64,000 bases of DNA from Tolypothrix sp. PCC 7712 (GTDB taxonomy: Bacteria > Cyanobacteriota > Cyanobacteriia > Cyanobacteriales > Nostocaceae), in NCBI RefSeq assembly GCF_025860405.1, contig NZ_CP063785.1, forward strand, positions 4,464,001 to 4,528,000, written 5' to 3'. Positions within the stretch are counted from its first letter, which is position 1, and every line of letters begins with the position of its first letter. Below are positions 45,272 to 53,351 of the stretch, piece after piece. A program made the translations under genes and the position numbers. Under the pieces are notes generated by a model, which was not told the DNA's origin, did no database searches, and was given only the letters and a program-made list of their open reading frames with translations.

Positions 45272-46195
45272 ATGAACAACGAATTACCATTGATTATCGA
45301 GTGTCGTTGTAACGAAATCACCAAGCGCGAGGACAATCCAGCTTTACCTTACTCTCCAAAAGAAATCATCCGCGAAGCAGTTCGTGCTTGGGAAGCAGGG
45401 GCTTCAATTTTCCATTGGCACGGACGAGATCCAGAGAGTGGGACACCACGTAACGATGTGGAACTTTATCTCGAAGTGATACAGGGAATTCGCGAACAGA
45501 CGGATCTCCTCATCCATCCGACGCTAGGCTACATTACACAGAATCAGGTAGAGGATCGCGTCCGGCATATCTTGGCAGTGAATGATGATCCAGTGCTGCG
45601 GGTTGACATGGCACCTGTGGATTTTGGATCGCTCAACGTAGACTTTTGGAATCCCCAGGCAAAACAGTTTACCACCTACGATCAGGTGTATGTTAATACT
45701 CGTGAAAACCTCAAGGCGGTGCTGGAAGTATTCAAAAAACACAATATCTATGTGAGTTCAGTTTGTTGGGACGTAGGGCAAATGCGAACAGCGCGTTGCT
45801 TTCAGGAAATGGGACTGCTGCCCAAAGAAACGCTTTGGGAGTTTGTCTTTACTGGGGAAATAATGCCGGCTGGCGCTGCGCCGACTTTACCGGGTTTGCA
45901 GGCGTTTATAGCTGAGGTGCCTGCGGGTAACCAGTGGTTGGTACTTTGCTGGAATGGAGATGTGATGAGGGTAGCATCCTGGGCAATTACCCTTGGGGGA
46001 CATGTTGCAATTGGACTGGGAGATTATGCTTACACTCGCTTTGGCAAGCCGCACCACGGCGAATTAGTCGAGATGGTTGCCAAGATGGCGCATACACTCG
46101 GTCGGGAAGTGGCAACACCAGCACAGGCGCGTGAGATTCTGAAGATGCCGCCGCGAGCTGCTGTTACTGAAAAGTTACAGGCAACTGTTAACTAA
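45272..46195 (+). CDS. BKACE (3-keto-5-aminohexanoate cleavage) family enzyme
   Basis: 307 aa TIM barrel. Known BKACE enzymes react a beta-keto acid with acetyl-CoA to give acetoacetate and a new CoA ester, using Zn. The zinc HxH is present (H48, H50 in FHWHGRD), as are IHPTLGY and the C-terminal GREVATPAQAREIL signature. The usual GLEDN near the C-terminus, whose Glu is a metal ligand in the characterised enzyme, reads GLGDY here (G250). The N-terminal strand (LIIECRCNEIT) is also atypical. By eye the gene is richer in G+C than its neighbours, consistent with transfer. Substrate unknown. Confidence 0.88.
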   Translation: MNNELPLIIECRCNEITKREDNPALPYSPKEIIREAVRAWEAGASIFHWHGRDPESGTPRNDVELYLEVIQGIREQTDLLIHPTLGYITQNQVEDRVRHILAVNDDPVLRVDMAPVDFGSLNVDFWNPQAKQFTTYDQVYVNTRENLKAVLEVFKKHNIYVSSVCWDVGQMRTARCFQEMGLLPKETLWEFVFTGEIMPAGAAPTLPGLQAFIAEVPAGNQWLVLCWNGDVMRVASWAITLGGHVAIGLGDYAYTRFGKPHHGELVEMVAKMAHTLGREVATPAQAREILKMPPRAAVTEKLQATVN

Positions 46196-46269
46196 TAGCA
46201 CTTTTTTTAATATACAAGGGTGGGCGATGCCCACCTAAAGATAAATCTAATTGCGATCGCTCAAAAATC

Positions 46270-47085
46270 ATGACACAAAAGATTAAACGAGCTTTTCTAG
46301 ACACAGAAGACGGACAGATTCTTTATCGCATTGGTGGAGAAGGTGAACCCATTCTGCTACTGCACATGAACCCCCGCAGTAGTGATGAATATCGCGAACT
46401 GATGCCACTCTTGGCTGAACACAGACGAGTCATCGCAATGGATTTGATGGGGTTTGGTGATTCAGATAAACCACCCAGAATGTATACAATCGCTGACTAT
46501 GCAAAAACAGCGATCGCACTTTTAGATGAATTAGGTATAGAAAAAACCAGCATTATGGGAAACCATACTGGCGCTTTTGTTTCCGGAGAAATAGCTGCGA
46601 GTTATGGCGATCGCGTTGACAAATTAATTTTAGGTAACGTAGCTGGTTTTGGTGAAGGAGGTCAAGCAGAGCTATTTAGAAGAGTTGAGGAAGGTTTTAA
46701 AATCCAAGAAGATGGCTCTCATCTCATGGAAAGATGGTTAGCCCGTTCTCGATACGTCGGCTCTGCTGAATTAAATCACCGTTGGGTTTTAGACGATTTA
46801 AAATGTTTTGGTCATCCTTTATATGCAGTTTGGGCTGTAGGTAATTACTGTCTGGATGCACCAGAAAGATTTCGTGCCATCAAGTGTCCAACTCTGATTA
46901 TTTGGGGAATGGATGATGTCAAAGAATTTGAAAAATTGAATTTAGCCAAAGCAGGCGATCGCTATTTTCTGTCTCAAGCAATTCCTCATGGCAAAGTTGT
47001 GGAATTTGAACAAGGCACAATTTGCATGATGAATCAGATAGCAGAAGAAGTAGCGCAGGTAGTAATCCCATTTCTCAACGATTGA
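46270..47085 (+). CDS. Alpha/beta-hydrolase-fold protein lacking the catalytic triad (paralog 2)
   Basis: 271 aa, closely similar to 43422-44231 from the first residues (KRAFLDTEDGQILYRIGGEG) to the end. The nucleophile elbow reads G-N-H99-T-G, so His replaces Ser, and the catalytic-His segment reads EQGTICMMNQ. The two copies differ exactly at the nucleophile (Leu versus His), which suggests divergence after duplication. It follows the BKACE gene by 74 bp and is probably cotranscribed with it. It converges on the RidA-like gene 14 bp away. Confidence 0.85.
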   Translation: MTQKIKRAFLDTEDGQILYRIGGEGEPILLLHMNPRSSDEYRELMPLLAEHRRVIAMDLMGFGDSDKPPRMYTIADYAKTAIALLDELGIEKTSIMGNHTGAFVSGEIAASYGDRVDKLILGNVAGFGEGGQAELFRRVEEGFKIQEDGSHLMERWLARSRYVGSAELNHRWVLDDLKCFGHPLYAVWAVGNYCLDAPERFRAIKCPTLIIWGMDDVKEFEKLNLAKAGDRYFLSQAIPHGKVVEFEQGTICMMNQIAEEVAQVVIPFLND

Positions 47086-47099
47086 GAATAGTTCAGCCG

Positions 47100-47555
47100 C
47101 TAATTTTCGAGGACTGCTGTACACTTAATTTCTACAATTAGTCCGGGTGTAGATAAAGCTGTGATGCCAAATCCCGTCCAAGTCGGAAAGTTATTAGTAA
47201 AATAGCGGTCTTTCACTTGCATAAACAGTGACAGGTGGGGAATGGTAAATCGCTGTTCTGAACCATTAGCAGACGGAACTTGCAAATTACCGAGATTCGT
47301 CCCTGTCACATGGTAAGTAATCATCTCTACCACATCATCAAAAGTCGCTCCTGCTGCTGTTAGTACCTTTTTCACATTTTCAAAAGTCTGGACAAATTGG
47401 GCTTCTACTCCTTCTACTACCTGTAAATTTTCATCCCGTCCCACTTGTCCTGAAATATATAATGTATTGCCTACCTTAATGCCTGGGCAGTAGTGATACT
47501 TTTCATATAAAATTTCCATGCCTTTGGGAATAATGACTTCACGATTAATGGCCAT
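47100..47555 (-). CDS. RidA/YjgF/YER057c/UK114 family protein
   Basis: 151 aa from ATG 47555, chosen because GGAG stands 9 bases upstream; an open frame continues to a TTG at 47579. Canonical RidA deaminates reactive enamines and imines. Fold landmarks: YCPGIKVGNTLYISGQVGRD, VVEGVEAQFVQTFENVKKVL and VEIKCTAVL. The Arg that binds the substrate carboxylate in canonical RidA (PxRxxV) is absent: the segment reads FPTWTGFGI. A different activity, as in the non-RidA Rid subfamilies, is therefore likely. It lies 62 bp downstream of the aldolase gene on the same strand. Confidence 0.87.
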   Translation of the reverse strand: MAINREVIIPKGMEILYEKYHYCPGIKVGNTLYISGQVGRDENLQVVEGVEAQFVQTFENVKKVLTAAGATFDDVVEMITYHVTGTNLGNLQVPSANGSEQRFTIPHLSLFMQVKDRYFTNNFPTWTGFGITALSTPGLIVEIKCTAVLEN

Positions 47556-47617
47556 GTAAGCAGCTCCATACTGTTTCAACTACAAATCAACCTGATCCAA
47601 CTTGAGAACAGCAGTTT

Positions 47618-48406
47618 TTAACCTCTCATCCCAGTGACAACCGAACGCGCCGCATCAGACAGCATCCAGCCATCAGCAGCAGGTGTCACGAAATCATAGC
47701 CCTTAGCAAACAGTGCGCGACCCCCAGCTGCATTGAGACTGATGCCCCCAAGCCAACAATCGGAAGTGGAGAGGACTATCGCTTCAGCTTCCGCCATCAG
47801 CCGATTAAGTTCTGAATTATCTCCAAGCTTGGTCAGTGCAGGAAAATCATCCCCGATGTCTGCTGTCAGATCGCCTGGCCCTAAAAATACCATATCGATC
47901 CCGTCAACTGCGGCAATTTCCTTAACATTCTCGAAACCCCGACGAGTTTCGATGATAACGGCTATAAGTAGGTTCTCTCGATAATTGGCAGGATAATCTA
48001 GCGCTGCCAAACCCCAGTTAGCTGCTCGGCTTTCGAGATAACCAATACCTCGATGTCCGCCATGAGGTCGATAGCGGGTAGCGGCGACAATGGCCCGCGC
48101 TTCATCTGCTGATTCTACGGTCGGTACAAGTATACCTTCCACACCCATGTCCAAGGCTCGCTTGATATAGACTGGATCGTGTGAAGGTACACGCAAAATA
48201 CAGGTCACATCTGTTGCCTGAGCGGCGCGGAGTTGCTCTACTAAGACGCTCATATCCATAGCGCCATGTTCGTGGTCGATAATAAAGGCATCGAAACCAC
48301 ACATAGAAAGCAGTTCGATTGAGTCACTATCTGAGAAAAAAATCCAGCAACCGATGGGTTGGGAACTGGTTTGGAGCATTTTCTTCAGTCTATTAGGTCT
48401 GAACAT
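47618..48406 (-). CDS. HpcH/HpaI-family class II aldolase
   Basis: 262 aa. Metal-dependent aldolase of the 2-keto-3-deoxy-acid type, cleaving such acids to pyruvate and an aldehyde. Catalytic features intact: His in FIIDHEHGAMD, Arg in CILRVPSHD, metal Glu in VIIETRRGFEN and Asp in FLGPGDLTADIG. By eye it is richer in G+C than surrounding genes, like the BKACE gene. It forms a two-gene unit with the RidA-like gene (62-bp gap). ATG start at 48406. Substrate unknown. Confidence 0.9.
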   Translation of the reverse strand: MFRPNRLKKMLQTSSQPIGCWIFFSDSDSIELLSMCGFDAFIIDHEHGAMDMSVLVEQLRAAQATDVTCILRVPSHDPVYIKRALDMGVEGILVPTVESADEARAIVAATRYRPHGGHRGIGYLESRAANWGLAALDYPANYRENLLIAVIIETRRGFENVKEIAAVDGIDMVFLGPGDLTADIGDDFPALTKLGDNSELNRLMAEAEAIVLSTSDCWLGGISLNAAGGRALFAKGYDFVTPAADGWMLSDAARSVVTGMRG

Positions 48407-48724
48407 AAATCCTAATTACTTCTCAAGCATCAATACTACCCAATCTCATTCTGCAATGGGAATTACACTTCGTGGTCAGTAATTCGTCGCTGGCTAAAAA
48501 TTAGACAATTATGTAGATAGTCGCATTACCGAGTAACAATCCGAGGATGCGATCGCTTTTTTTATTTTTATGTAAGCAAAGTTAAAATTTGATAATTTAG
48601 TGTCAAATATTGACCCATCATTAAAGATAAAAAATCAACTTATCTTTAAAAAACTTATTAAATTAATTGTTGTGTATTGGGAAAAAGACTTTTTCTAATT
48701 TTCTTTTCCCAATCGATTACATCA
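48407..48724. other. Gene-free interval
   Basis: 318 bp between two minus-strand genes. AT-rich, with one GATGCGATCGCTTTTTT stretch (HIP1 site followed by T-run, about 48546-48562). No gene or repeat recognised. Confidence 0.45.
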
Positions 48725-50113
48725 CTACTGAAGTCTGCGTTTCACTTCTGCAGCTAAATCTGCTAACATCACTTCTATTTGTTCGCCTGTTTGCAAATCT
48801 TTCAGCGATGATTTTTGCGCTGCTGCTTCGTCAGCGCCAATAATTACACAAAATCTAATTCCTTGCTTGTCTGCTGCTTGGAATTGTTTACCTAAAGGGC
48901 GTTTTTCAAAGTTTGTAACTACATTAATTCCTGCTTGGCGCAACTGTTGCGAAACTTGCAAATAAGTCGGCATTAAATCTTCTTGCATATTTACTACTAC
49001 TACCTGGGCAGGTGTTGCAGGTAGAGTCTTTAAAATATCAGCCTTTAGCAAGCGACTAATTAAGCGAGTTAAGCCAATGGAAATGCCGACACCAGGCATT
49101 TTCTCACCGATAAACATCCCCACTAATTCTTCATATCTGCCACCAGAACAGATACTACCTAAAGCTTCATGTCCAATGAGAGTTGTTTCGTAAACTGTGC
49201 CAGTATAGTAATTTAAACCGCGAGCTATCGATAAATCAATACAGAAACGCTTTTCGGGAACGCCTAAATTCCTTACCCCGGCAATTACTGTTTCGATTTC
49301 ATTAACACCTAGACTTAATTGCTCGGCATCGGGGAGATTTTGTGAAAGGTGCTTGAGTTTATCTAATACCTCATACACACTACCTTTAATATTAATAAAT
49401 TCAATAATTTTTTGGGTTTGCTCTGGTGAAATGCCTTCTTTGCCTAATTGTTGTTTGACTTTGGCTTCACCAATTTTCTCTAAATCATCGATAATACTAA
49501 TACAAGTTTTAATTTGATTTTCAGCTATGCCTAAAGATTGAAAAAATCCTGTGAGAATTTTGCGGTTATTTATCCGAATGAGAAAATCACCAATATTAAT
49601 AGCTTCAAATATCTCGGTGATAATTGCAGGCATCTGAGCATCATAAAGCAAGCTGAGTTGACTGCGAGCCACCACATCAATATCACATTGGCGAAATTGG
49701 CGGAAACGTCCATCTTTGGCGCGTTCACCCCGAAACACAACATCCATTTGGTAGCGCGCAAAGGGAAAGGTTAATTCGTTGAGGTGACGGGCAATGTATG
49801 CTGCTAAGGGAACTGTTTGATCGAATTTTAAAGCCCTAGCTTCGGAACCAGTTTCCCCGGCTTTGTCTCTTTCTGCTTGGCGGTTTGGTGGCAGGATGGG
49901 GTCGATACCATAAATAATGTTATCACCCTGATTACCTTTTGCTTGTAGTACTTCTAAGCGTTCTACAGCCGGGGTTTCGATGGGCGTGAACCCGTAACTT
50001 TCAAAAACTCTGCGGATGATATCTAGTAAATATACTTCCAGGCGTTTTTCGCTAGGAAGAAACTCTGGGAACCCGCTAGGGGTAGAAAAATTAATTCTGT
50101 CACCTTTTGCCAT
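48725..50113 (-). CDS. hisS: Histidyl-tRNA synthetase
   Basis: 462 aa class II aminoacyl-tRNA synthetase that charges tRNA-His. Motif 1 region near GFPEFLPSEKRLEVYLLDIIRR; motif 2 in FRGERAKDGRFRQFRQCDID; histidine-specific GLNYYTGTVYE; motif 3 around GVGISIGLTRLI. The C-terminal anticodon-binding domain (about 370-460) includes VVVVNMQEDLMPTYLQVSQQ. Length is normal for bacteria. It has a long loop at 80-93 (LPPNRQAERDKAGET). Single gene, minus strand, ATG start. Confidence 0.96.
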   Translation of the reverse strand: MAKGDRINFSTPSGFPEFLPSEKRLEVYLLDIIRRVFESYGFTPIETPAVERLEVLQAKGNQGDNIIYGIDPILPPNRQAERDKAGETGSEARALKFDQTVPLAAYIARHLNELTFPFARYQMDVVFRGERAKDGRFRQFRQCDIDVVARSQLSLLYDAQMPAIITEIFEAINIGDFLIRINNRKILTGFFQSLGIAENQIKTCISIIDDLEKIGEAKVKQQLGKEGISPEQTQKIIEFINIKGSVYEVLDKLKHLSQNLPDAEQLSLGVNEIETVIAGVRNLGVPEKRFCIDLSIARGLNYYTGTVYETTLIGHEALGSICSGGRYEELVGMFIGEKMPGVGISIGLTRLISRLLKADILKTLPATPAQVVVVNMQEDLMPTYLQVSQQLRQAGINVVTNFEKRPLGKQFQAADKQGIRFCVIIGADEAAAQKSSLKDLQTGEQIEVMLADLAAEVKRRLQ

Positions 50114-50162
50114 AACCTTACACTGCCAGTTTTAGACTTGAGATTTTGCGAAAAGTTGAGCC

Positions 50163-50262
50163 AGTGCGTTGGACGGGTTCCCCGGCTTGTTCGCGTAGCG
50201 TCTCCCCTTGGGAGAAGCAACTGGCGTTGTGTGCGGGGGTTCCCCCCGTTGAGCAAACTTTT
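50163..50262. repeat. Dispersed repeat with internal palindrome
   Basis: TGCGTTGGACGGGTTCCCCG and GCAACTGGCGT match the repeat at 12036-12110, but here GTTCGCGTAGCGTCTCCCCT and the bases after it, themselves palindromic, lie between the two halves. A further palindrome (GGGGGTTCCCCCC) follows. Confidence 0.7.
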
Positions 50263-50332
50263 CAAGCTAGATTTTAGATGAGAATGAGGTATGCCGCATA
50301 TAAACTGCGATCGCTCCTTTATCGATGACTTT

Positions 50333-50869
50333 CTATTTATGTACTACGACTAAAGTCCCAACTTTTGCCCAGTTGTACAGTTGACGCGCCTGCTTAACTC
50401 TCAAATTTACACAACCGTGACTAACTGGAGTCCCGAAATTGTTATGCCAGTAAGCACCATGAATAGCATAGCCTTCATAAAAATACATAGCATAAGGGAC
50501 ATCAGGAATGTCGTAGTCTTCGCCCCGCATTCGGTTAAAGCGATACTTAGAATTAATTGTAAATTTACCTTTAGGTGTAGGAGTTGCGCGTTTACCTGTA
50601 GAAATACGGAATGAATAAACTAAATTTTTACCTTCCCAAGCCAATAAACGTTGCTCGGATAAGTCAATTTCAATCTTACGGGTGGGGGATTTTGGTTGAG
50701 GTTGAGATACCTTTGGCTGATTATCTATTGCAGCAGCGCTGGCTTGAGCAAATTTGGAGTCAATATTAACTGGCGACGACCAAGAGAATAAAGTTGCCAA
50801 TATCAACAATAAACTTGTACAGCAATTACCTGAACGATTAAACAAACTCCTGTAAATTTTGGTTTGCAT
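50333..50869 (-). CDS. L,D-transpeptidase (YkuD domain), paralog 1
   Basis: 178 aa. Exported: hydrophobic N-terminal segment (CCTSLLLILATLFSW). YkuD domain about 65-178, starting IEIDLSEQRLLAWEG, with HGAYWHNNFGTPVSHGCVNL holding the catalytic His and Cys. These enzymes make 3-3 peptidoglycan cross-links or attach proteins to peptidoglycan. A second copy lies at 51630-52142 on the same strand, with about the same domain sequence but an unrelated N-terminal leader. ATG start. Confidence 0.92.
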   Translation of the reverse strand: MQTKIYRSLFNRSGNCCTSLLLILATLFSWSSPVNIDSKFAQASAAAIDNQPKVSQPQPKSPTRKIEIDLSEQRLLAWEGKNLVYSFRISTGKRATPTPKGKFTINSKYRFNRMRGEDYDIPDVPYAMYFYEGYAIHGAYWHNNFGTPVSHGCVNLRVKQARQLYNWAKVGTLVVVHK

Positions 50870-51629
50870 AAAGTCTCACCTTCTCTTCGTCTGCTAAATT
50901 TTGCTTCTTTAACCTTGAATCTTTCCGCATTTCTGGCACAATGTCCTTTCGGCAGAGATATATCGATTTTATATAGACCGATCAGAAGATTAAATATAGG
51001 TTAAAATGACAATTCTCAGATGGTTAATTTGATTCATCCGTCGGGAATTTTATTTTTCTAGAAAGAATTAATCGGTGACATATCATATTTGAATTAATTC
51101 ATATATAGATATATCATGCAGATAATTTCACTACGGATAGAAAAATAGTTATTAATTCTGTTCGCTAGCTACAAATACTAATCTTGTTTAGCAGCGTCAT
51201 TAAGCGTGTATTAACGCATGGTATAGCTAAACTCCATTAAATATTAATTAAGGAAGTACGCAATATACGCCCAGGGTATTGCTACACAAAATAATTGTAT
51301 TTGTGCAGTTTCTAATAACTCTGAATTATGAAATTAAAAAGTATATTTTGTCAGGTTGGAATAATAGGCTTTAAACACCAGCAATTTTAGGAGAATCGAC
51401 ACTACTATATATTGCATTTACACCCTGATGTTCAACAGTACCTACCTGAAGATGTCATACAGAATTTTTTTAGATTTACATCCGGCTTGAGGAAGGAGTT
51501 TATTAGCCTTATCCTCTATATTTTACTTCAATATCATGTGGTTATATTCCAGAGATTCCCAGGGAATTTTGATATGAGAATCTCTTCAGAAGATTGTTTG
51601 GGAATGGTGTTTAATTGCCAGAAAATTCG
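50870..51629. other. Gene-free interval between the two transpeptidase genes
   Basis: 760 bp, AT-rich. A weak plus-strand frame (51412-51639) has a non-ATG start, no ribosome binding site and no recognisable domain, so it is not called. No repeat family recognised. Confidence 0.45.
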
Positions 51630-52142
51630 CTATTTATGAATAAATACGGGAGTTCCTACAGATGCCCAATTAAATAACCACTTAGCATGATTGGGCGCAA
51701 CATTTATACAGCCGTGGCTAACTGGAGTGCCAAACTTATTATGCCAGTAAGCACCGTGAATTCCGTAGCTACCTTGATAATACATGGTATAAGGTACATC
51801 TGGAACATCGTAATTTCTACCACGCATCCGCGTAGATTTATGTTTGGATTGAATTTTAAACGAACCAATACGAGTAGGAGTAGACTTTTTACCCGTAGAA
51901 ATCACGATCGCATAAACAGGTGTTTTACCTTCCCAAGCTATTAGCCGTTGTGTAGAAAGATTAATTTGAATCCAGCGTTGATCTGATTGTTTTAGTGTCT
52001 CGATTGTTTGCGTAACGGTATCATCTTTAGCTTTGGCGGTAACTTCACAAATTCCAGGATTTGCCACAATCAAACTGAGTGCTACACCAGTCATAAATAT
52101 GGGTAATCGGTGTATCCATCGATGATGATTTTTATTTTTCAT
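51630..52142 (-). CDS. L,D-transpeptidase (YkuD domain), paralog 2
   Basis: 170 aa. Signal-peptide-like N-terminus (LPIFMTGVALSLIVANPGIC). YkuD domain from about residue 58 (IQINLSTQRLIAWEGKTPVY) with HGAYWHNKFGTPVSHGCINV carrying the catalytic Cys. Clearly a duplicate of the gene at 50333-50869; the conserved cores align along their whole length. Probably acts in peptidoglycan cross-linking. It begins 25 bp after the KDPG-aldolase gene ends, so cotranscription is possible. Confidence 0.92.
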   Translation of the reverse strand: MKNKNHHRWIHRLPIFMTGVALSLIVANPGICEVTAKAKDDTVTQTIETLKQSDQRWIQINLSTQRLIAWEGKTPVYAIVISTGKKSTPTRIGSFKIQSKHKSTRMRGRNYDVPDVPYTMYYQGSYGIHGAYWHNKFGTPVSHGCINVAPNHAKWLFNWASVGTPVFIHK

Positions 52143-52166
52143 CGTAAATATACTTAACTATGGTGT

Positions 52167-52829
52167 TTAGGGAAAATTATCTGCTTCTACCCTAAAGTAC
52201 CCTAATTGCTGTATCAAAATTTGCACTTGCTGATAAATTACTGCCCAATTGTTTTGTGTAACTAAATGCTGAGGAAATAATTGACTACTTAAACCAACAG
52301 CGATCGCACCTGCTTGCAAAAATTCCTTGGCGTTGTCTAAAGTCACTCCTCCAGTAGGAATGAGGGGAATTTCCCCTAGAGGCCCTTGCAGGCTTTTAAT
52401 ATAACTCGCGCCTCCTACCGCATCTACCGGGAAAACTTTTACACAACTAGCACCATGATTCCAAGCGGTAACAATTTCTGTAGGTGACAAAGCCCCGGGA
52501 ATAATCGGTATATTTTGCTCTAAAGCAGCTTGAATCATTGCTGAGTCAACATGAGGCGCAAAAAGAAACTCTGCTCCACAGGCGATCGCTTGTTGTAACT
52601 CCTGGACGTTAAATAGCGTACCAGTACCAATTGTACAGTTTGGTAATTCGGCACGAAGCTGGCTAATTAATTGCCCAGCGCGATCGCTATTCCAAGTAAT
52701 CTCAATCAGCTGCATTCCCCCAGATGCGGCTGTCAAAGCCATTTGCTTTGCTAATTCCATCTTTGACGCACGAATAACTGCGATCGCGCGGTGTTGTCGC
52801 AATTTTGATAACCAAGCTTTATTTGTCAT
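52167..52829 (-). CDS. eda: 2-keto-3-deoxy-6-phosphogluconate aldolase
   Basis: 220 aa class I aldolase of the Entner-Doudoroff pathway, splitting KDPG to pyruvate and glyceraldehyde 3-phosphate (some members act on 4-hydroxy-2-oxoglutarate). Schiff-base Lys K131 in CVKVFPVDAVGG, catalytic E43 in LIEITWNS, TGTLFNV and IPTGGVTLDNA all present. The start codon and first codons (ATGACAAAT) fall inside an AAATGAC/AAATAAC repeat array, so there is no normal ribosome binding site. The true start could be different, but the domain begins by residue 7. Confidence 0.92.
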   Translation of the reverse strand: MTNKAWLSKLRQHRAIAVIRASKMELAKQMALTAASGGMQLIEITWNSDRAGQLISQLRAELPNCTIGTGTLFNVQELQQAIACGAEFLFAPHVDSAMIQAALEQNIPIIPGALSPTEIVTAWNHGASCVKVFPVDAVGGASYIKSLQGPLGEIPLIPTGGVTLDNAKEFLQAGAIAVGLSSQLFPQHLVTQNNWAVIYQQVQILIQQLGYFRVEADNFP

Positions 52830-52860
52830 TTGTTATTTGTCATTTGTTATTTGTCATTGG
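52815..52860. repeat. TTTGTTATTTGTCA repeat overlapping the eda start
   Basis: ATTTGTCATTTGTTATTTGT units (reverse of AAATGAC/AAATAAC) extend into the first codons of the minus-strand aldolase gene. Confidence 0.8.
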
Positions 52861-53050
52861 GGTAATTGCTTTTCTCCCCTGCTCCCTGCTCCCTGCCTCA
52901 TATCCTCTGCAACTACAAACATCAATGGCTAATGCCTAGCTTGCGTCTTCAACCAAGCTATGGCATATTTTTATAAAATGCTTTATTCCTATCGACTTAC
53001 CGTAGTTTTTAGAGATCTGATTGATTTTAGGGTCTAGAGGAGTTATCAAA

Positions 53051-53350
53051 ATGGCAATGTTGAGCAACAAGCCCTTGGGCATCTTAGAACAGCAAAACAC
53101 AGTAACGTCCGAGGAAATCATAATTCACGCTTCTCAGCATATCAATCAAGGTAGCTTGTGGAGTCTTGTGAGAATAGCTGGTACAGCAGTACAAAAATTG
53201 TGGTGGCATACTAAAGCATACGGAACGATTTTTAGTGTGATGCTGCTGACCTTGGTGAGTATGATTTTCTTGGGTTTTCATTGGTATTCCCGCAAGCTAT
53301 TTTCAGGTTTCAACATTGCTCAAGATACAGTAGAATCCACCAGTAAATAA
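53051..53350 (+). CDS. Small single-span membrane protein, unknown function
   Basis: 99 aa from ATG 53051, preceded by AGAGGAG at good spacing, which overrides the longer open frame from 53021. One membrane helix near the C-terminus (about 69-88, IFSVMLLTLVSMIFLGFHWY). The N-terminal part is soluble and polar (ILEQQNTVTSEEIIIHASQH). Not recognised as a known family. The PhnD-like gene starts one base after its stop codon, so the two are almost certainly one transcript. Confidence 0.65.
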   Translation: MAMLSNKPLGILEQQNTVTSEEIIIHASQHINQGSLWSLVRIAGTAVQKLWWHTKAYGTIFSVMLLTLVSMIFLGFHWYSRKLFSGFNIAQDTVESTSK

Positions 53351-53351
53351 G

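Noticed and set aside
51412..51639. 75-aa plus-strand frame between the transpeptidases
   Set aside because: Non-ATG start, no ribosome binding site, no recognisable features, overlaps the end of the next gene.
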